From contig OZ252048.1 in the NCBI GenBank assembly GCA_965247915.1, positions 2,976,001 through 3,040,000 of the forward strand: a stretch of 64,000 nt of DNA, written 5' to 3'. Under the pieces are notes generated by a model that was not told the origin of the DNA, searched no databases, and saw nothing but the letters and a program-made list of their open reading frames with translations. The stretch comes from JAKZRT01 sp965247915. Its GTDB lineage: Bacteria > Pseudomonadota > Alphaproteobacteria > Rhodobacterales > Rhodobacteraceae. Each line of letters opens with the position of its first letter. Position 1 is the first letter of the stretch. The position numbers and the translations under genes were made by a program. This document shows, in pieces, positions 52,447-61,705 of this stretch.

Positions 52447-54309
52447 CTAATCCCAGCAGCTGACCAGAACGGTAATTTCGCGCGCCAGATACTCGATGTA
52501 CTCGGGCGGCTGTTTCTCGCGCGTCTCCAGCACCACCGGCGCATGACCCGCTGCCTTTAGCGCGTCCAAAATGGCCAGACTGTCGGTTGAAAACCGGACC
52601 TCGCCGGGCAATCGTTGTGCGTCCGCGGCCGGGACCGGTCGCAAAAGCCCCAAAACCGCACCCTGTCCGTCCAGCACCGGCCCACCCGCAGCCTCTGCCG
52701 GTGCCCGGAGCGCCAGCCGATCCAGACCTTCCTCGCCGCTAAGACCACGAATATCGGCAAGTTTGCCATAGGTCAGGGTCGGGGCCCCCAAGCGCCCGCC
52801 ATAGGCAAAGCCCGCGACCGCAATCTCGGACGACAAAAGCGCCGGCGCATCCCTGAATCGCGCCCAAGCCCGTGGCGCCAGCGGCGCCTCGGGTATCAAG
52901 ACCGCTAGTCCCGGATGGCTCGGCAGAGCCTCGATGCGCGCCGGTGTTTCGGCCCCTACGGTCACGCGCGCGCAGCCGTCCAGCCCGCCGCCCGCGGTCA
53001 GTACCCTGCCCTCGGCGTCGATGAAAAACCCCGATCGGGTGGCCACCGGGCGGCGCAGCGCCAGACCGGCCACCAGATCGATGTGCTGATCGCTCAGATC
53101 CCCGGCGTCGTCACCCAGCACCTGACCATCGATGGCTGCGAAACTTGTGCGCATGGCCCGGACGATCTGCGTGACGTCGCCAAGCGCAGCCTCGGGCCAG
53201 ACCACGACAAACCCTTTGACCGTATCGCCGGCAAGGCGGGCTTCGGCGAACATGGTGACCCCTTCCACCGTGCCTTCGATGGTGAATGACCTGCGGCGCA
53301 AGCGCGCCCGCGCGCCCTCGGGCACAATTTCGAGCGTCTGCATGACCTCGTAAAGCGCATTTAGACGGGACCGCCCTCCGGCCTGCGAGATCAACAGCAC
53401 GCGCACCGCCCCGGCGTCGATCCCGTCGTAGTGAACGAAGGGCGCGCTTGCGCTGGCGCGGGCCACGACGCTGGTCGGCATGTCGATGGTGATCCCGGCC
53501 TCGCGGTCGGTGACCGGGCGCAGGCCCAGTGCGGCGACCTCGGATCGGTATGCGCTCAGCGCCTCGGCCCGCTGTCTGGTGGTCAGAACACCCGTGCTGG
53601 TATAGCCCAATTCGGCCTGCCAATTGGCCATGGCGCGCCGCGTGCCGGGTCCGTAATCGCCGTCGATGGCGGCGGCGTAATGCCCAGCCCATGCCAGCGC
53701 CCGCTGCAAGTCTTCGCGCGCCGCCCGGTCCAAAAGACGCTCGCCGGCCCGCGCTTGGGCATGGGTTTCTGGCGCGTCCGACACCACTTCGACGGGCGCG
53801 GCCTCCGCTCCCGGTTCGGCGGCACTTGCCGGCGCGCGCGAAGCGGCTGGACGGGTCTCGGCTTCGGCGGCTATTGCGGCAGTCGCGGTCGAGGTCTCGG
53901 GATCGGGCTTAGGGTCCGGGTCGCGGGTCGGCAACACCAGGCTGCCGGGCTGGCGCGCCGCCAGCGGCGCGTTGCGCGACAGGGCGCTTAGCCCGATGGG
54001 CCAGAACTGGCGACGGAAATCCTGGCGTCCGGCCACAAAACTGTCGGAAGGTATCCGCCGCTGGGCGACCAGCCGGTCACGTTCGGCTACCGCCACGACC
54101 CCTGTGAACGGACCCAGCACCACCGCGTACCAGCCCGAGCGCATCCGGAACCCTTTGACCCCGTCAAGCATCCGGTTGCGCTTGCGCAGCTCGTCCAGCG
54201 CCGCGCCCAGGCTGGGCCGCGCGGCGATCTGTATCCAGGCCCGGTCCTGTGCACCCGCCACGCCCGTCTGCAGCGCCAGAATTATCAGTGTCAGGATTAT
54301 CCCGCGCAT
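52447..54309 (-). CDS. Exported SPOR/peptidoglycan-binding protein with degenerate trypsin-like domain
   Basis: 620 residues from ATG 54309, signal peptide ending VAGA. N-terminal SPOR-like repeat (WIQIAARPSLGAALDELRKR, GWYAVVLGPF), a Pro/Ala-rich linker, a peptidoglycan-binding domain (LQRALAWAGHYAAAIDGDYGPGTRRAMANWQAELGY), then a trypsin-like domain at the C-terminus. In that domain the usual His site reads LTAGGGLDGC and the usual GxSGGP reads AEAAGGPVLDG, so catalytic His and Ser are both absent. Likely a cell-envelope binding protein, not a protease. Confidence 0.8.
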   Translation of the reverse strand: MRGIILTLIILALQTGVAGAQDRAWIQIAARPSLGAALDELRKRNRMLDGVKGFRMRSGWYAVVLGPFTGVVAVAERDRLVAQRRIPSDSFVAGRQDFRRQFWPIGLSALSRNAPLAARQPGSLVLPTRDPDPKPDPETSTATAAIAAEAETRPAASRAPASAAEPGAEAAPVEVVSDAPETHAQARAGERLLDRAAREDLQRALAWAGHYAAAIDGDYGPGTRRAMANWQAELGYTSTGVLTTRQRAEALSAYRSEVAALGLRPVTDREAGITIDMPTSVVARASASAPFVHYDGIDAGAVRVLLISQAGGRSRLNALYEVMQTLEIVPEGARARLRRRSFTIEGTVEGVTMFAEARLAGDTVKGFVVVWPEAALGDVTQIVRAMRTSFAAIDGQVLGDDAGDLSDQHIDLVAGLALRRPVATRSGFFIDAEGRVLTAGGGLDGCARVTVGAETPARIEALPSHPGLAVLIPEAPLAPRAWARFRDAPALLSSEIAVAGFAYGGRLGAPTLTYGKLADIRGLSGEEGLDRLALRAPAEAAGGPVLDGQGAVLGLLRPVPAADAQRLPGEVRFSTDSLAILDALKAAGHAPVVLETREKQPPEYIEYLAREITVLVSCWD

Positions 54310-54488
54310 CCGCGCACCCCTCGGGACGGCCCTATTGCCAGCCCCGCCACACTGACACCCGGCGCGCTTTTTGAACAAGCAAAAAATCGTGCCCGGTCGT
54401 ATCGGCTGCCACAGCACGCCGCCCCGTTGACCGCCTGCCCCCCCTTGCCTATGGAGGGGGCGAATTCGCCAAGCCCGAGCCAAGCCGC

Positions 54489-55421
54489 ATGACCCTGGAC
54501 GCGCCGCACAGTTTTCAAGACGTGATTTTGCGGCTGCAAACCTATTGGGCGGCGCAAGGCTGCGCGATTTTGCAACCCTACGACATGGAGGTTGGCGCCG
54601 GTACTTTCCACCCGGCCACGACGCTGCGCGCGCTGGGGCCCAAGGCCTGGTCTGCGGCCTATGTCCAGCCCTCGCGGCGGCCAACCGACGGGCGCTATGG
54701 CGAGAACCCCAACCGGCTCCAGCAACACTACCAGTTCCAGGTGCTGATGAAGCCCTCGCCGCCCGACTTTCAGGCGACCTACCTGGGCTCGCTGGCCGCC
54801 ATCGGCATCGACATGGACCTGCACGACATCCGCTTTGTCGAAGACGACTGGGAAAGCCCGACCCTGGGCGCCTGGGGCCTGGGGTGGGAGGTCTGGTGCG
54901 ACGGCATGGAGATCAGCCAGTTCACCTATTTCCAGCAGGTCGGCGGGCACGACTGCAAGCCGGTCTCGGGCGAGCTGACCTATGGGCTGGAGCGATTGGC
55001 GATGTACGTGCTGGGCGCAGAGCACGTGATGGACATGCCGTTCAACGACCCAGACACGCCCACGTCTTTGAGCTATGGCGACGTCTTCCGCCAGACCGAG
55101 ACCGAATATTCGCGCTGGAATTTCGACGTGGCCGACACCGGTAAGCTGCTCGTCCATTTCGAGGATGCCGAGGCCGAATGCGCTCGCATTCTGGCCGAAC
55201 CGGAAGTTGATCCCAAGACCGCCAAGCGCATCGTCATGGCGCATCCGGCCTATGACCAGTGCATCAAAGCCAGCCATCTGTTCAACCTGCTCGACGCGCG
55301 CGGCGTGATCTCGGTCACTGAACGGCAGGCCTTTATCGGGCGGATGCGGGCGCTGGCGCGTGCCTGCGCCGACTCTTATCTGCAAACCGAGGCCGGGGGC
55401 TGGACGCCTGAGGCCGCATGA
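54489..55421 (+). CDS. glyQ: Glycine-tRNA ligase, alpha subunit
   Basis: 310 residues. Class II catalytic core: FQDVILRLQTYWAAQGCAILQPYDMEVGAGTFHPAT, YVQPSRRPTDGRYGENPNRLQQHYQFQV, YGLERLAMY. Alpha chain of the alpha2-beta2 bacterial enzyme; beta chain is encoded by glyS two genes on. Stop overlaps the next gene (ATGA). Confidence 0.97.
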   Translation: MTLDAPHSFQDVILRLQTYWAAQGCAILQPYDMEVGAGTFHPATTLRALGPKAWSAAYVQPSRRPTDGRYGENPNRLQQHYQFQVLMKPSPPDFQATYLGSLAAIGIDMDLHDIRFVEDDWESPTLGAWGLGWEVWCDGMEISQFTYFQQVGGHDCKPVSGELTYGLERLAMYVLGAEHVMDMPFNDPDTPTSLSYGDVFRQTETEYSRWNFDVADTGKLLVHFEDAEAECARILAEPEVDPKTAKRIVMAHPAYDQCIKASHLFNLLDARGVISVTERQAFIGRMRALARACADSYLQTEAGGWTPEAA

Positions 55422-55894
55422 GCGGGCGCATCGTCGGAGTGATGATTGTCGCAGCGGCGCTGATCGGCGGCGGGCTGTTTTATTACCTTCAGGTCTATGC
55501 TTTTTACGAAGACGTGCCGCCAGACGACGCGCGTTCAAAGATAACGCTGACCGCACTCCATTCGGGCGCACCCGAGCCGCTGCCGGTCACCGGATTTCAG
55601 GGCATCGACGCCTTGAGCTCGCCGCTCAGGTATCGCGCCTGTTTCAAAGTCCCAAACAGCCTTGCCATGCTGACCGAGACCTACCAACTGATCGACGACG
55701 CCGTGCCCTTGCAGGCCCCCGGCTGGTTCGACTGTTTTGACGCGGCCGACATCGGCGCAGCACTGGAGGGCGGCCGGGCGCTGGCCTTTCTTGGTCAGGC
55801 CGAGGTGGCCGACGGTGTTGACCGGGTGGTGGCCGTCATGCCCGATGGCCGGGGTTTTGCCTGGCACCAGCTCAACGACAAATATGGCGATTAA
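55418..55894 (+). CDS. Small membrane-anchored protein between glyQ and glyS
   Basis: 158 residues: one N-terminal helix (IVGVMIVAAALIGGGLFYYLQVYAFY), then a periplasmic domain with LTALHSGAPEPLPVTGFQGIDALSSPLRYRACF and PGWFDCFDAADIGAAL holding a pair of Cys. The frame and position are typical of Rhodobacteraceae (I recall DUF6446 for this slot, not verified). Function unknown; start overlaps glyQ and the end is 3 bp before glyS. Confidence 0.82.
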   Translation: MSGRIVGVMIVAAALIGGGLFYYLQVYAFYEDVPPDDARSKITLTALHSGAPEPLPVTGFQGIDALSSPLRYRACFKVPNSLAMLTETYQLIDDAVPLQAPGWFDCFDAADIGAALEGGRALAFLGQAEVADGVDRVVAVMPDGRGFAWHQLNDKYGD

Positions 55895-55897
55895 GAC

Positions 55898-58216
55898 ATG
55901 CCCGAGCTTCTGATCGAACTTTTCTCCGAGGAAATCCCGGCGCGCATGCAGGGCCGCGCCGCCGATGACCTGCGGCGGCTGGTGGCCGATGGTCTGGTTG
56001 AAAATGGCCTGACCTACACCAGCGCCCGCGCCTTCGCCACGCCGCGTCGGCTGGTGCTGGTGGTTGACGGTTTGCTCGCCGAAAGCCCGACCACCCGCGA
56101 AGAGCGCAAAGGCCCGCGCGAGGATGCGCCGGAAAAGGCGGTTCAAGGGTTCGCGAGCGGTGCGGGTGTGACCCGCGACGATCTGGACCTGCGGGAGACC
56201 GGCAAGGGCCGCGCGTTCTTTGCGGTGATCGAAAAACCGGGCCGGTCTGCGGATGACATCGTTGCCCAAGTCCTTAAGGCCACAGTGCGTGGCTTTCCCT
56301 GGCCCAAGTCGATGCGCTGGGGGGCGGGCGGTTTGCGGTGGGTTCGGCCTTTGGCGTCGATCCTGTGCATCCTGTCGGATGAGACCGGCGCGCGGGTGGT
56401 TGATCTGGCGGTTGGCGGTGTTCAATCGGGCGATACCACGCAGGGCCACCGGTTCATGGACCCGGGCGAATTTTCTGTGACGTCTTTCGAGGACTACGCA
56501 GAGAAACTGAAGAAGGCATTCGTTCTGCTCGACGCCGAGGTGCGGGCCGAACACATCTGGAACGACGCCACAAATCTGGCCATTGCGCAGGGCCTGGAGT
56601 TGGTCGAAGACGCCGGGCTGCTGGCCGAAGTCGCGGGGCTGGTGGAATGGCCGGTGGTGCTGATGGGCGAGATCGGCGCGGATTTCCTCGACCTGCCGCC
56701 CGAAGTCTTGCAGACCTCGATGCGCGAACATCAGAAATTCTTTTCGGTGCGCAATCCCAAGTCGGGCCGGATCGAGAAATTCATCACTGTGGCCAATCGC
56801 GAGACGGCGGATCAGGGTGCCACGATCCTTGCGGGCAACCAGAACGTTCTTGCGGCGCGGCTGGCCGACGCGCGGTTCTTCTGGGACAACGACCTGCGCG
56901 TGGCGCGGGAGGCGCAGATGCAGCCGTGGCTCGACCAGCTCAAAGGCGTCACCTTCCACGCCAAACTCGGCAGCCAGGCCGACCGCATGAGCCGCATCGC
57001 CGCCCTGGCCGGCGAGATTGCCCCCGCCGTGGGCGCCGACCCCGATATGGCCGAAGCCGCCGCCCGCGTCGCCAAGGCTGATCTCGCCAGCGAGATGGTC
57101 AAGGAATTCCCCGAACTCCAGGGCGTCATGGGGCGCTACTACGCCGCCGAAGCGGGGCAAGGCGAGGCAGCCGCGGCCACGGCTGAAGAGCACTACGCGC
57201 CTCTTGGCCCCTCCGACGCCGTGCCCACAGCCCCGGTCTCGGTTGCCGTGGCGCTGGCCGACAAGATCGACACCCTGACCGGGTTCTGGGCGATTGACGA
57301 AAAACCAACCGGGTCGAAAGACCCCTACGCGCTGCGGCGCGCGGCGTTGGGGGTTATTCGGGTGGTGCTGGAGAGTGGTTGTCGGTTTTCAACAGAAAAC
57401 CTCATAAAGCGCTCGTACCCACATGCGCTGATCTCGATGGCGAAAGCTGGGGCTCTGGCCGTCCGAAGAAAAGGAACCGCAAAGTTCAATGAGCGCACAT
57501 CCTCGATGGACTTTCTCCAGTTGTTCCTCGTACGTCACGAAGGAAAATGGAAGTACATCGCCGAAGACCCAGCCGCTGTCTTGGACGAAGGCGGGAAAGG
57601 CGGATTCTATCGCGTTTCTCTAAATGATTTCAAAGATATGGTCAGAGAGTACGCCGGCGAAGCGAAGATGCCCGACGCGGAATACATTTCTTCCGACCTC
57701 CTCGCATTCCTCCACGACCGCCTCAAGGTCTTCCTTCGCGACCGGGGCATCCGCCACGACGTCATCGACGCCTGTATCCAGATGCCCGGCAACGACGACC
57801 TGACCCTGCTGGTCAAACGCGCCGAGGCGTTGCAGGCCATTATCGGCACCGAGGACGGTGAAAACCTGGTGCAGGGGTTCAAGCGGGCCAACAATCTTCT
57901 CGCCCAGGCCGAAGAAAAGGACGGGGTGGAATATTCCTACGGCCCCGAGAAGAAGCTGGCAAAAGACGACACCGAGACAGCCCTCTTCGACGCCCTCGAC
58001 GCCGCTGAGGCCACAATCAAGCCCGCCATGGAGGCCGAAGACTTCGCCGCCGCCATGGCCGCCATGGCCGCCCTGCGCGCCCCCATAGATGCGTTTTTCG
58101 AGGCGGTTCAGGTCAATACCGACAATGCTGTGGTGCGGCGAAACCGGCTGAACCTGCTGCACCGCATCCGCGAAACCTGCTTGGCAGTTGCCGATCTGAC
58201 CCGCCTCGAAGGCTGA
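55898..58216 (+). CDS. glyS: Glycine-tRNA ligase, beta subunit, with internal insertion
   Basis: 772 residues against 689 in E. coli. N-terminal PELLIELFSEEIPARMQGRAADDL, REHQKFFSVRN, ADKIDTLTGFWAIDEKPTGSKDPYALRRAALGVIR and C-terminal DLLAFLHDRLKVFLRDRGIRHDVIDA match GlyS. Between them, residues about 495-597 (bases 57380-57690) form an extra segment of about 100 residues (KRSYPHALISMAKAGALAV, FLVRHEGKWKYIAEDPAAV, FKDMVREYAGEAKMPDAE) with lower GC and different codons. The frame stays open, so the enzyme should be made. Confidence 0.93.
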   Translation: MPELLIELFSEEIPARMQGRAADDLRRLVADGLVENGLTYTSARAFATPRRLVLVVDGLLAESPTTREERKGPREDAPEKAVQGFASGAGVTRDDLDLRETGKGRAFFAVIEKPGRSADDIVAQVLKATVRGFPWPKSMRWGAGGLRWVRPLASILCILSDETGARVVDLAVGGVQSGDTTQGHRFMDPGEFSVTSFEDYAEKLKKAFVLLDAEVRAEHIWNDATNLAIAQGLELVEDAGLLAEVAGLVEWPVVLMGEIGADFLDLPPEVLQTSMREHQKFFSVRNPKSGRIEKFITVANRETADQGATILAGNQNVLAARLADARFFWDNDLRVAREAQMQPWLDQLKGVTFHAKLGSQADRMSRIAALAGEIAPAVGADPDMAEAAARVAKADLASEMVKEFPELQGVMGRYYAAEAGQGEAAAATAEEHYAPLGPSDAVPTAPVSVAVALADKIDTLTGFWAIDEKPTGSKDPYALRRAALGVIRVVLESGCRFSTENLIKRSYPHALISMAKAGALAVRRKGTAKFNERTSSMDFLQLFLVRHEGKWKYIAEDPAAVLDEGGKGGFYRVSLNDFKDMVREYAGEAKMPDAEYISSDLLAFLHDRLKVFLRDRGIRHDVIDACIQMPGNDDLTLLVKRAEALQAIIGTEDGENLVQGFKRANNLLAQAEEKDGVEYSYGPEKKLAKDDTETALFDALDAAEATIKPAMEAEDFAAAMAAMAALRAPIDAFFEAVQVNTDNAVVRRNRLNLLHRIRETCLAVADLTRLEG

Positions 58217-58287
58217 AAAACCTCGGAAAAATCTCTTGTCAGGGCTAATTCGCCCTCGTATGCTTGCCCCGCAAAGGTGATGCTGCA

Positions 58288-60810
58288 ATGCAGAAAGAGG
58301 CCAATATCCCCGGCTTCACGGCCATTACTCCGACCGCGCCCATTTCGGCCGACCGGCACGGGTACCGCGCCAAGTGCCTGCAACGGCTCATCCGCCTTGA
58401 TATGCCGGTGCCCCAAACCGTGGCGCTCGATTTCGCCACTGTCCGCGCCATCGCCGCCGGACAGATGCCTGATCTGGCAGCACTTCTGGCGGGCTTTGGC
58501 GCGGCACCACTGGTCTCGGTCCGCCCGTCCAGCCAGAACTCCGACTGGGGCGGACCCGGCGCGTTCCTGAACATCGGCATGAACGATGCGCGCCGCCAGA
58601 CGCTGGCGGTCGAGATCGGTGACGACGCCGGCCACGAGATTTATGCCCGCTTCATCCGCGCCTTCGCGGTCGAAATTGCCCGCCTTGACCCCGAACCGTT
58701 CGAAGGGTCGGCCGACCTTGGCGCCGGCTCCATCGCCGAGATGCTGACCGCTTACGAGGCCGAGACCGAGCGCGCATTTCCCCAGGACCCGGTTGACCAA
58801 CTGACCATGGTGCTGACCGCCATGGCCCGCGCCTGGGACGGAACCACCGCGCGGATCCTGCGCCAGGCCAAGGGCGCGCCGCCGGATGCCGGGCTGGGGC
58901 TGGTGGTTCAGGCCATGGCGCACGGTATAGGCCGCGGTGATTGCGGTGAAGGCATCATCCAGTTCGTCTCATCCGACACCGGCATGGCCGAAACCTCGGG
59001 CCGGTTCCTGCCGCAATGCTTTGACCGGACCGCCCTGACCGCCGCGCGCGGGTCTGGCGCCACGTTGTCGGATCTCAGCGCGCAGGCCACCGAAACGCTG
59101 ACCAAGTCCGCGTCATTGATCCGCCAGCGCCTGTGCGAGGAAATGTTCATCGAATTCACCGTGGAAAACGGCAAAGTTGCCATTCTCGATGCGGTGCGCG
59201 TCAATCGCCGCCCGCGCGCGGCCCTGCGCATTGCCGTGTCGCTGGCCCGCAGCGGCGTGATTTCGCAGGACGATGCGCTGTTGCGCGTGGAACCGGGCGC
59301 GCTGACCGAACTCATGCACCGCCAGATCGACCCCGACGGGGCCCGCGACGTGACGATCCGCGGCATCGCCGCCAGCCCGGGGGCGGCCACCGGTCGGATC
59401 GTATTCACCTCGAACGCCGCCAGTGCGGCGCGCGGCGAGGCCTGCGTGATGATCCGCCGCGAAACCTCGACCGAAGACGTGCGCGGCATGCATTCGGCCG
59501 CCGCCGTGATCACCGAACGCGGCGGCATCACCAGCCATGCGGCGGTGATCGCGCGCGGCATCGGGGTGCCCTGCGTGGTCGGGGCCTCGCACATGACCAT
59601 CGACCGGCGCGAAGGCACCGTCACCGCCGACGATGGCCGGGTGTTCCGCGAAGGCGATGTGCTGACCGTCGATGGCAGCTCGGGCGAGGTTCTGGTGGGC
59701 GAAGCGACGCTTCTGGAACCCTCGCTGGACGACGCTTTCACCGATTTCATGACCTGGTCTGACGCCGCCCGCGACATCGGCGTGCGCGTCAATGCCGACA
59801 CCGCCGCCGAGGCGCAGATGGCGGTCAACTTCGGGGCCGAGGGCATAGGCCTGTGCCGCACCGAGCACATGTTTGTCGAGGCCGACCGACTGACGCTGAT
59901 GCGCGAGATGATCTTTGCCGACACGCCCGAAGACCGGCGCGCCGCGCTCGACCGCCTGCTGCCCATGCAACGCGCCGATTTCACCCGGCTTTTCAACATC
60001 ATGCAGGGCCGCCCGGTCTGTATCCGCCTTTTCGACCCGCCGCTGCACGAGTTTCTGCCGACCGGCCAGGAAGACGTGCGCGAACTGGCCGGCGCTTTAG
60101 GCCTGCCCGCGTCGGAGGTGACCCGCCGGGCGCAGGAAATGTCGGAATACAATCCGATGCTGGGGATGCGCGGGGTGCGGCTGGGCATCACGGTGCCCGA
60201 GATCTACGACATGCAGGCGCAGGCGATCTTCGAAGCCACGCTCGATGCCAGCGCCCATGGCGAACCGGTGGTGCCCGAGATCATGATCCCGCTGGTCAGC
60301 GCCAAGCGCGAGGTCGAACTGGTCAAGGCCCGCGTTGACGCGGTGGCGGCGACCGTGCGCACCGAACGCAATCAGGATTTCAACTATCGCCTCGGCGTCA
60401 TGGTCGAAACCCCGCGCGCCGCCCTGCGCGCCGGTGATATTGCCACGCATTCGGCGTTCATGAGCTTTGGCACCAACGATCTGACCCAGATGACCTATGG
60501 GCTCAGCCGCGACGACGCCGGCCGGTTCATGGGGGCCTATGTCAGCCAGGGGGTATACCCCGAAGACCCGTTCCATGTGCTCGACACCGAAGGGGTTGGC
60601 GAATTGCTGACCATCGGGGCCGAACGCGGACGCGCCCGCAAACCCGATCTGATCCTGTCGATCTGCGGTGAACACGGCGGCGACACAGATTCCATCGCCT
60701 TTTGCCGGGCGGCGGGGTTCGACTACGTCTCGTGCTCGCCGTTTCGGGTGCCGGTCGCCAAGCTGGCGGCTGCACAATTGGCGATCCGCGCGCGGATTGG
60801 ATCGGGCTGA
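58288..60810 (+). CDS. Divergent pyruvate phosphate dikinase-like PEP-utilising enzyme
   Basis: 840 residues from ATG 58288. C-terminal two thirds follow PPDK closely: phospho-histidine ITERGGITSHAAVIARGIGVPCVVG, PEP-barrel with GIGLCRTEHMFVEADRL, PVCIRLFDPPLHEFLP, NPMLGMRGVRLGI, and ICGEHGGDTDSIAFC with the catalytic Cys. The ATP-grasp part is shortened and the usual VSVRSGA...MPGMMDT reads LVSVRPSSQNSDWGGPGAF, so nucleotide use may differ. Probably a PPDK paralogue. 71 bp after glyS; a hairpin terminator follows. Confidence 0.8.
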   Translation: MQKEANIPGFTAITPTAPISADRHGYRAKCLQRLIRLDMPVPQTVALDFATVRAIAAGQMPDLAALLAGFGAAPLVSVRPSSQNSDWGGPGAFLNIGMNDARRQTLAVEIGDDAGHEIYARFIRAFAVEIARLDPEPFEGSADLGAGSIAEMLTAYEAETERAFPQDPVDQLTMVLTAMARAWDGTTARILRQAKGAPPDAGLGLVVQAMAHGIGRGDCGEGIIQFVSSDTGMAETSGRFLPQCFDRTALTAARGSGATLSDLSAQATETLTKSASLIRQRLCEEMFIEFTVENGKVAILDAVRVNRRPRAALRIAVSLARSGVISQDDALLRVEPGALTELMHRQIDPDGARDVTIRGIAASPGAATGRIVFTSNAASAARGEACVMIRRETSTEDVRGMHSAAAVITERGGITSHAAVIARGIGVPCVVGASHMTIDRREGTVTADDGRVFREGDVLTVDGSSGEVLVGEATLLEPSLDDAFTDFMTWSDAARDIGVRVNADTAAEAQMAVNFGAEGIGLCRTEHMFVEADRLTLMREMIFADTPEDRRAALDRLLPMQRADFTRLFNIMQGRPVCIRLFDPPLHEFLPTGQEDVRELAGALGLPASEVTRRAQEMSEYNPMLGMRGVRLGITVPEIYDMQAQAIFEATLDASAHGEPVVPEIMIPLVSAKREVELVKARVDAVAATVRTERNQDFNYRLGVMVETPRAALRAGDIATHSAFMSFGTNDLTQMTYGLSRDDAGRFMGAYVSQGVYPEDPFHVLDTEGVGELLTIGAERGRARKPDLILSICGEHGGDTDSIAFCRAAGFDYVSCSPFRVPVAKLAAAQLAIRARIGSG

Positions 60811-60820
60811 CGCCTCATTT

Positions 60821-60841
60821 CCGCCACAGTATGGCGGTTTT
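60821..60841 (+). terminator. Rho-independent terminator after the dikinase-like gene
   Basis: CCGCCA - CAGTA - TGGCGG, then TTTT. A 6-bp GC-rich stem with a short T-run, 10 bp past the stop codon. Confidence 0.6.
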
Positions 60842-60957
60842 GCCTTGTTTGATGGCGATTTGGCAACTGGGCTGGACCGAATCCCCTTATTCCTCTAAGC
60901 AAACGCCCGCTGGGCGCGTCCGGTCAACTGGGACCGGGTCGGCGCGAGAGGGATGTT

Positions 60958-61632
60958 ATGAAAGCGGTTCGTGCGGGCCTGAGCGGCCTGGTAATCAGTT
61001 GTTTTCTTGGGGGCTCGGCATTCGCCGAAGCCGTCCTTTCCACGTCTTCGCCCGACCAGACCAGCCTCGATCAGACCATCGACGCGCTTCTGGCGGTCGA
61101 GAAATCCGGGTTCGACGGCATCAGCCGCTTGCATATGGCCCGGTTGGGCGTCGCTCCGAACGTGGATCCGGTCAAGATCGTGGGATATTCGCGGGCTAAA
61201 CTCGAACAACTTCCCAAGGCCACCGGCGGCAAGCAGTGGGGATGTCTGGCCGAGGCGCTTTACTTCGAGGCGCGCGGCGAATCCGTGACCGGACAATTTG
61301 CCGTGGCCGAAGTGATACTGAACCGGGTCGACAGCCAGCGCTATCCAGGGTCGATTTGCCGTGTGGTGCGCCAGGGCACGGGCCGTCGCCACGCCTGCCA
61401 GTTTTCGTTCTATTGCGATGGCCGGGCCGAGGTGATCCGAGACCAGTTAGCCTACGCGCGGGTCGCAAAGGTGGCGCGAATTATTCTGGACGACGGGCCG
61501 CGCAACCTGACCGGCGGCGCCACGCATTATCACACGAAAGCCGTGGCGCCCTCGTGGAGCCGGGTTTTCCCGCGCACCGCAACAATCGGAGCGCATCATT
61601 TCTATCGCGAAGCGCTCAGGGTATCGAGCTGA
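60958..61632 (+). CDS. Cell-wall hydrolase (SleB family)
   Basis: 224 residues with signal peptide (VRAGLSGLVISCFLGGSAFA). Domain: WGCLAEALYFEARGESVTGQFAVAEVILNRVDSQRYPGSICRVVRQG with the conserved catalytic Glu region, CQFSFYCDG and GGATHYHTKAVAPSWSRVFPRTATIGAHHFYR. Cuts peptidoglycan in the periplasm. Single gene after the terminator. Confidence 0.9.
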   Translation: MKAVRAGLSGLVISCFLGGSAFAEAVLSTSSPDQTSLDQTIDALLAVEKSGFDGISRLHMARLGVAPNVDPVKIVGYSRAKLEQLPKATGGKQWGCLAEALYFEARGESVTGQFAVAEVILNRVDSQRYPGSICRVVRQGTGRRHACQFSFYCDGRAEVIRDQLAYARVAKVARIILDDGPRNLTGGATHYHTKAVAPSWSRVFPRTATIGAHHFYREALRVSS

Positions 61633-61705
61633 TGGGGGCGCGCGCGACTTGACCTGAGCCGCACTTTCTCTATGCCTCTGGCACCCTTCATCGGTGGCGG
61701 ACCCT

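Noticed and set aside
55535..57193. 552-residue open frame antisense to glyS
   Set aside because: No start signal or family features; it follows the codon pattern of glyS in reverse.
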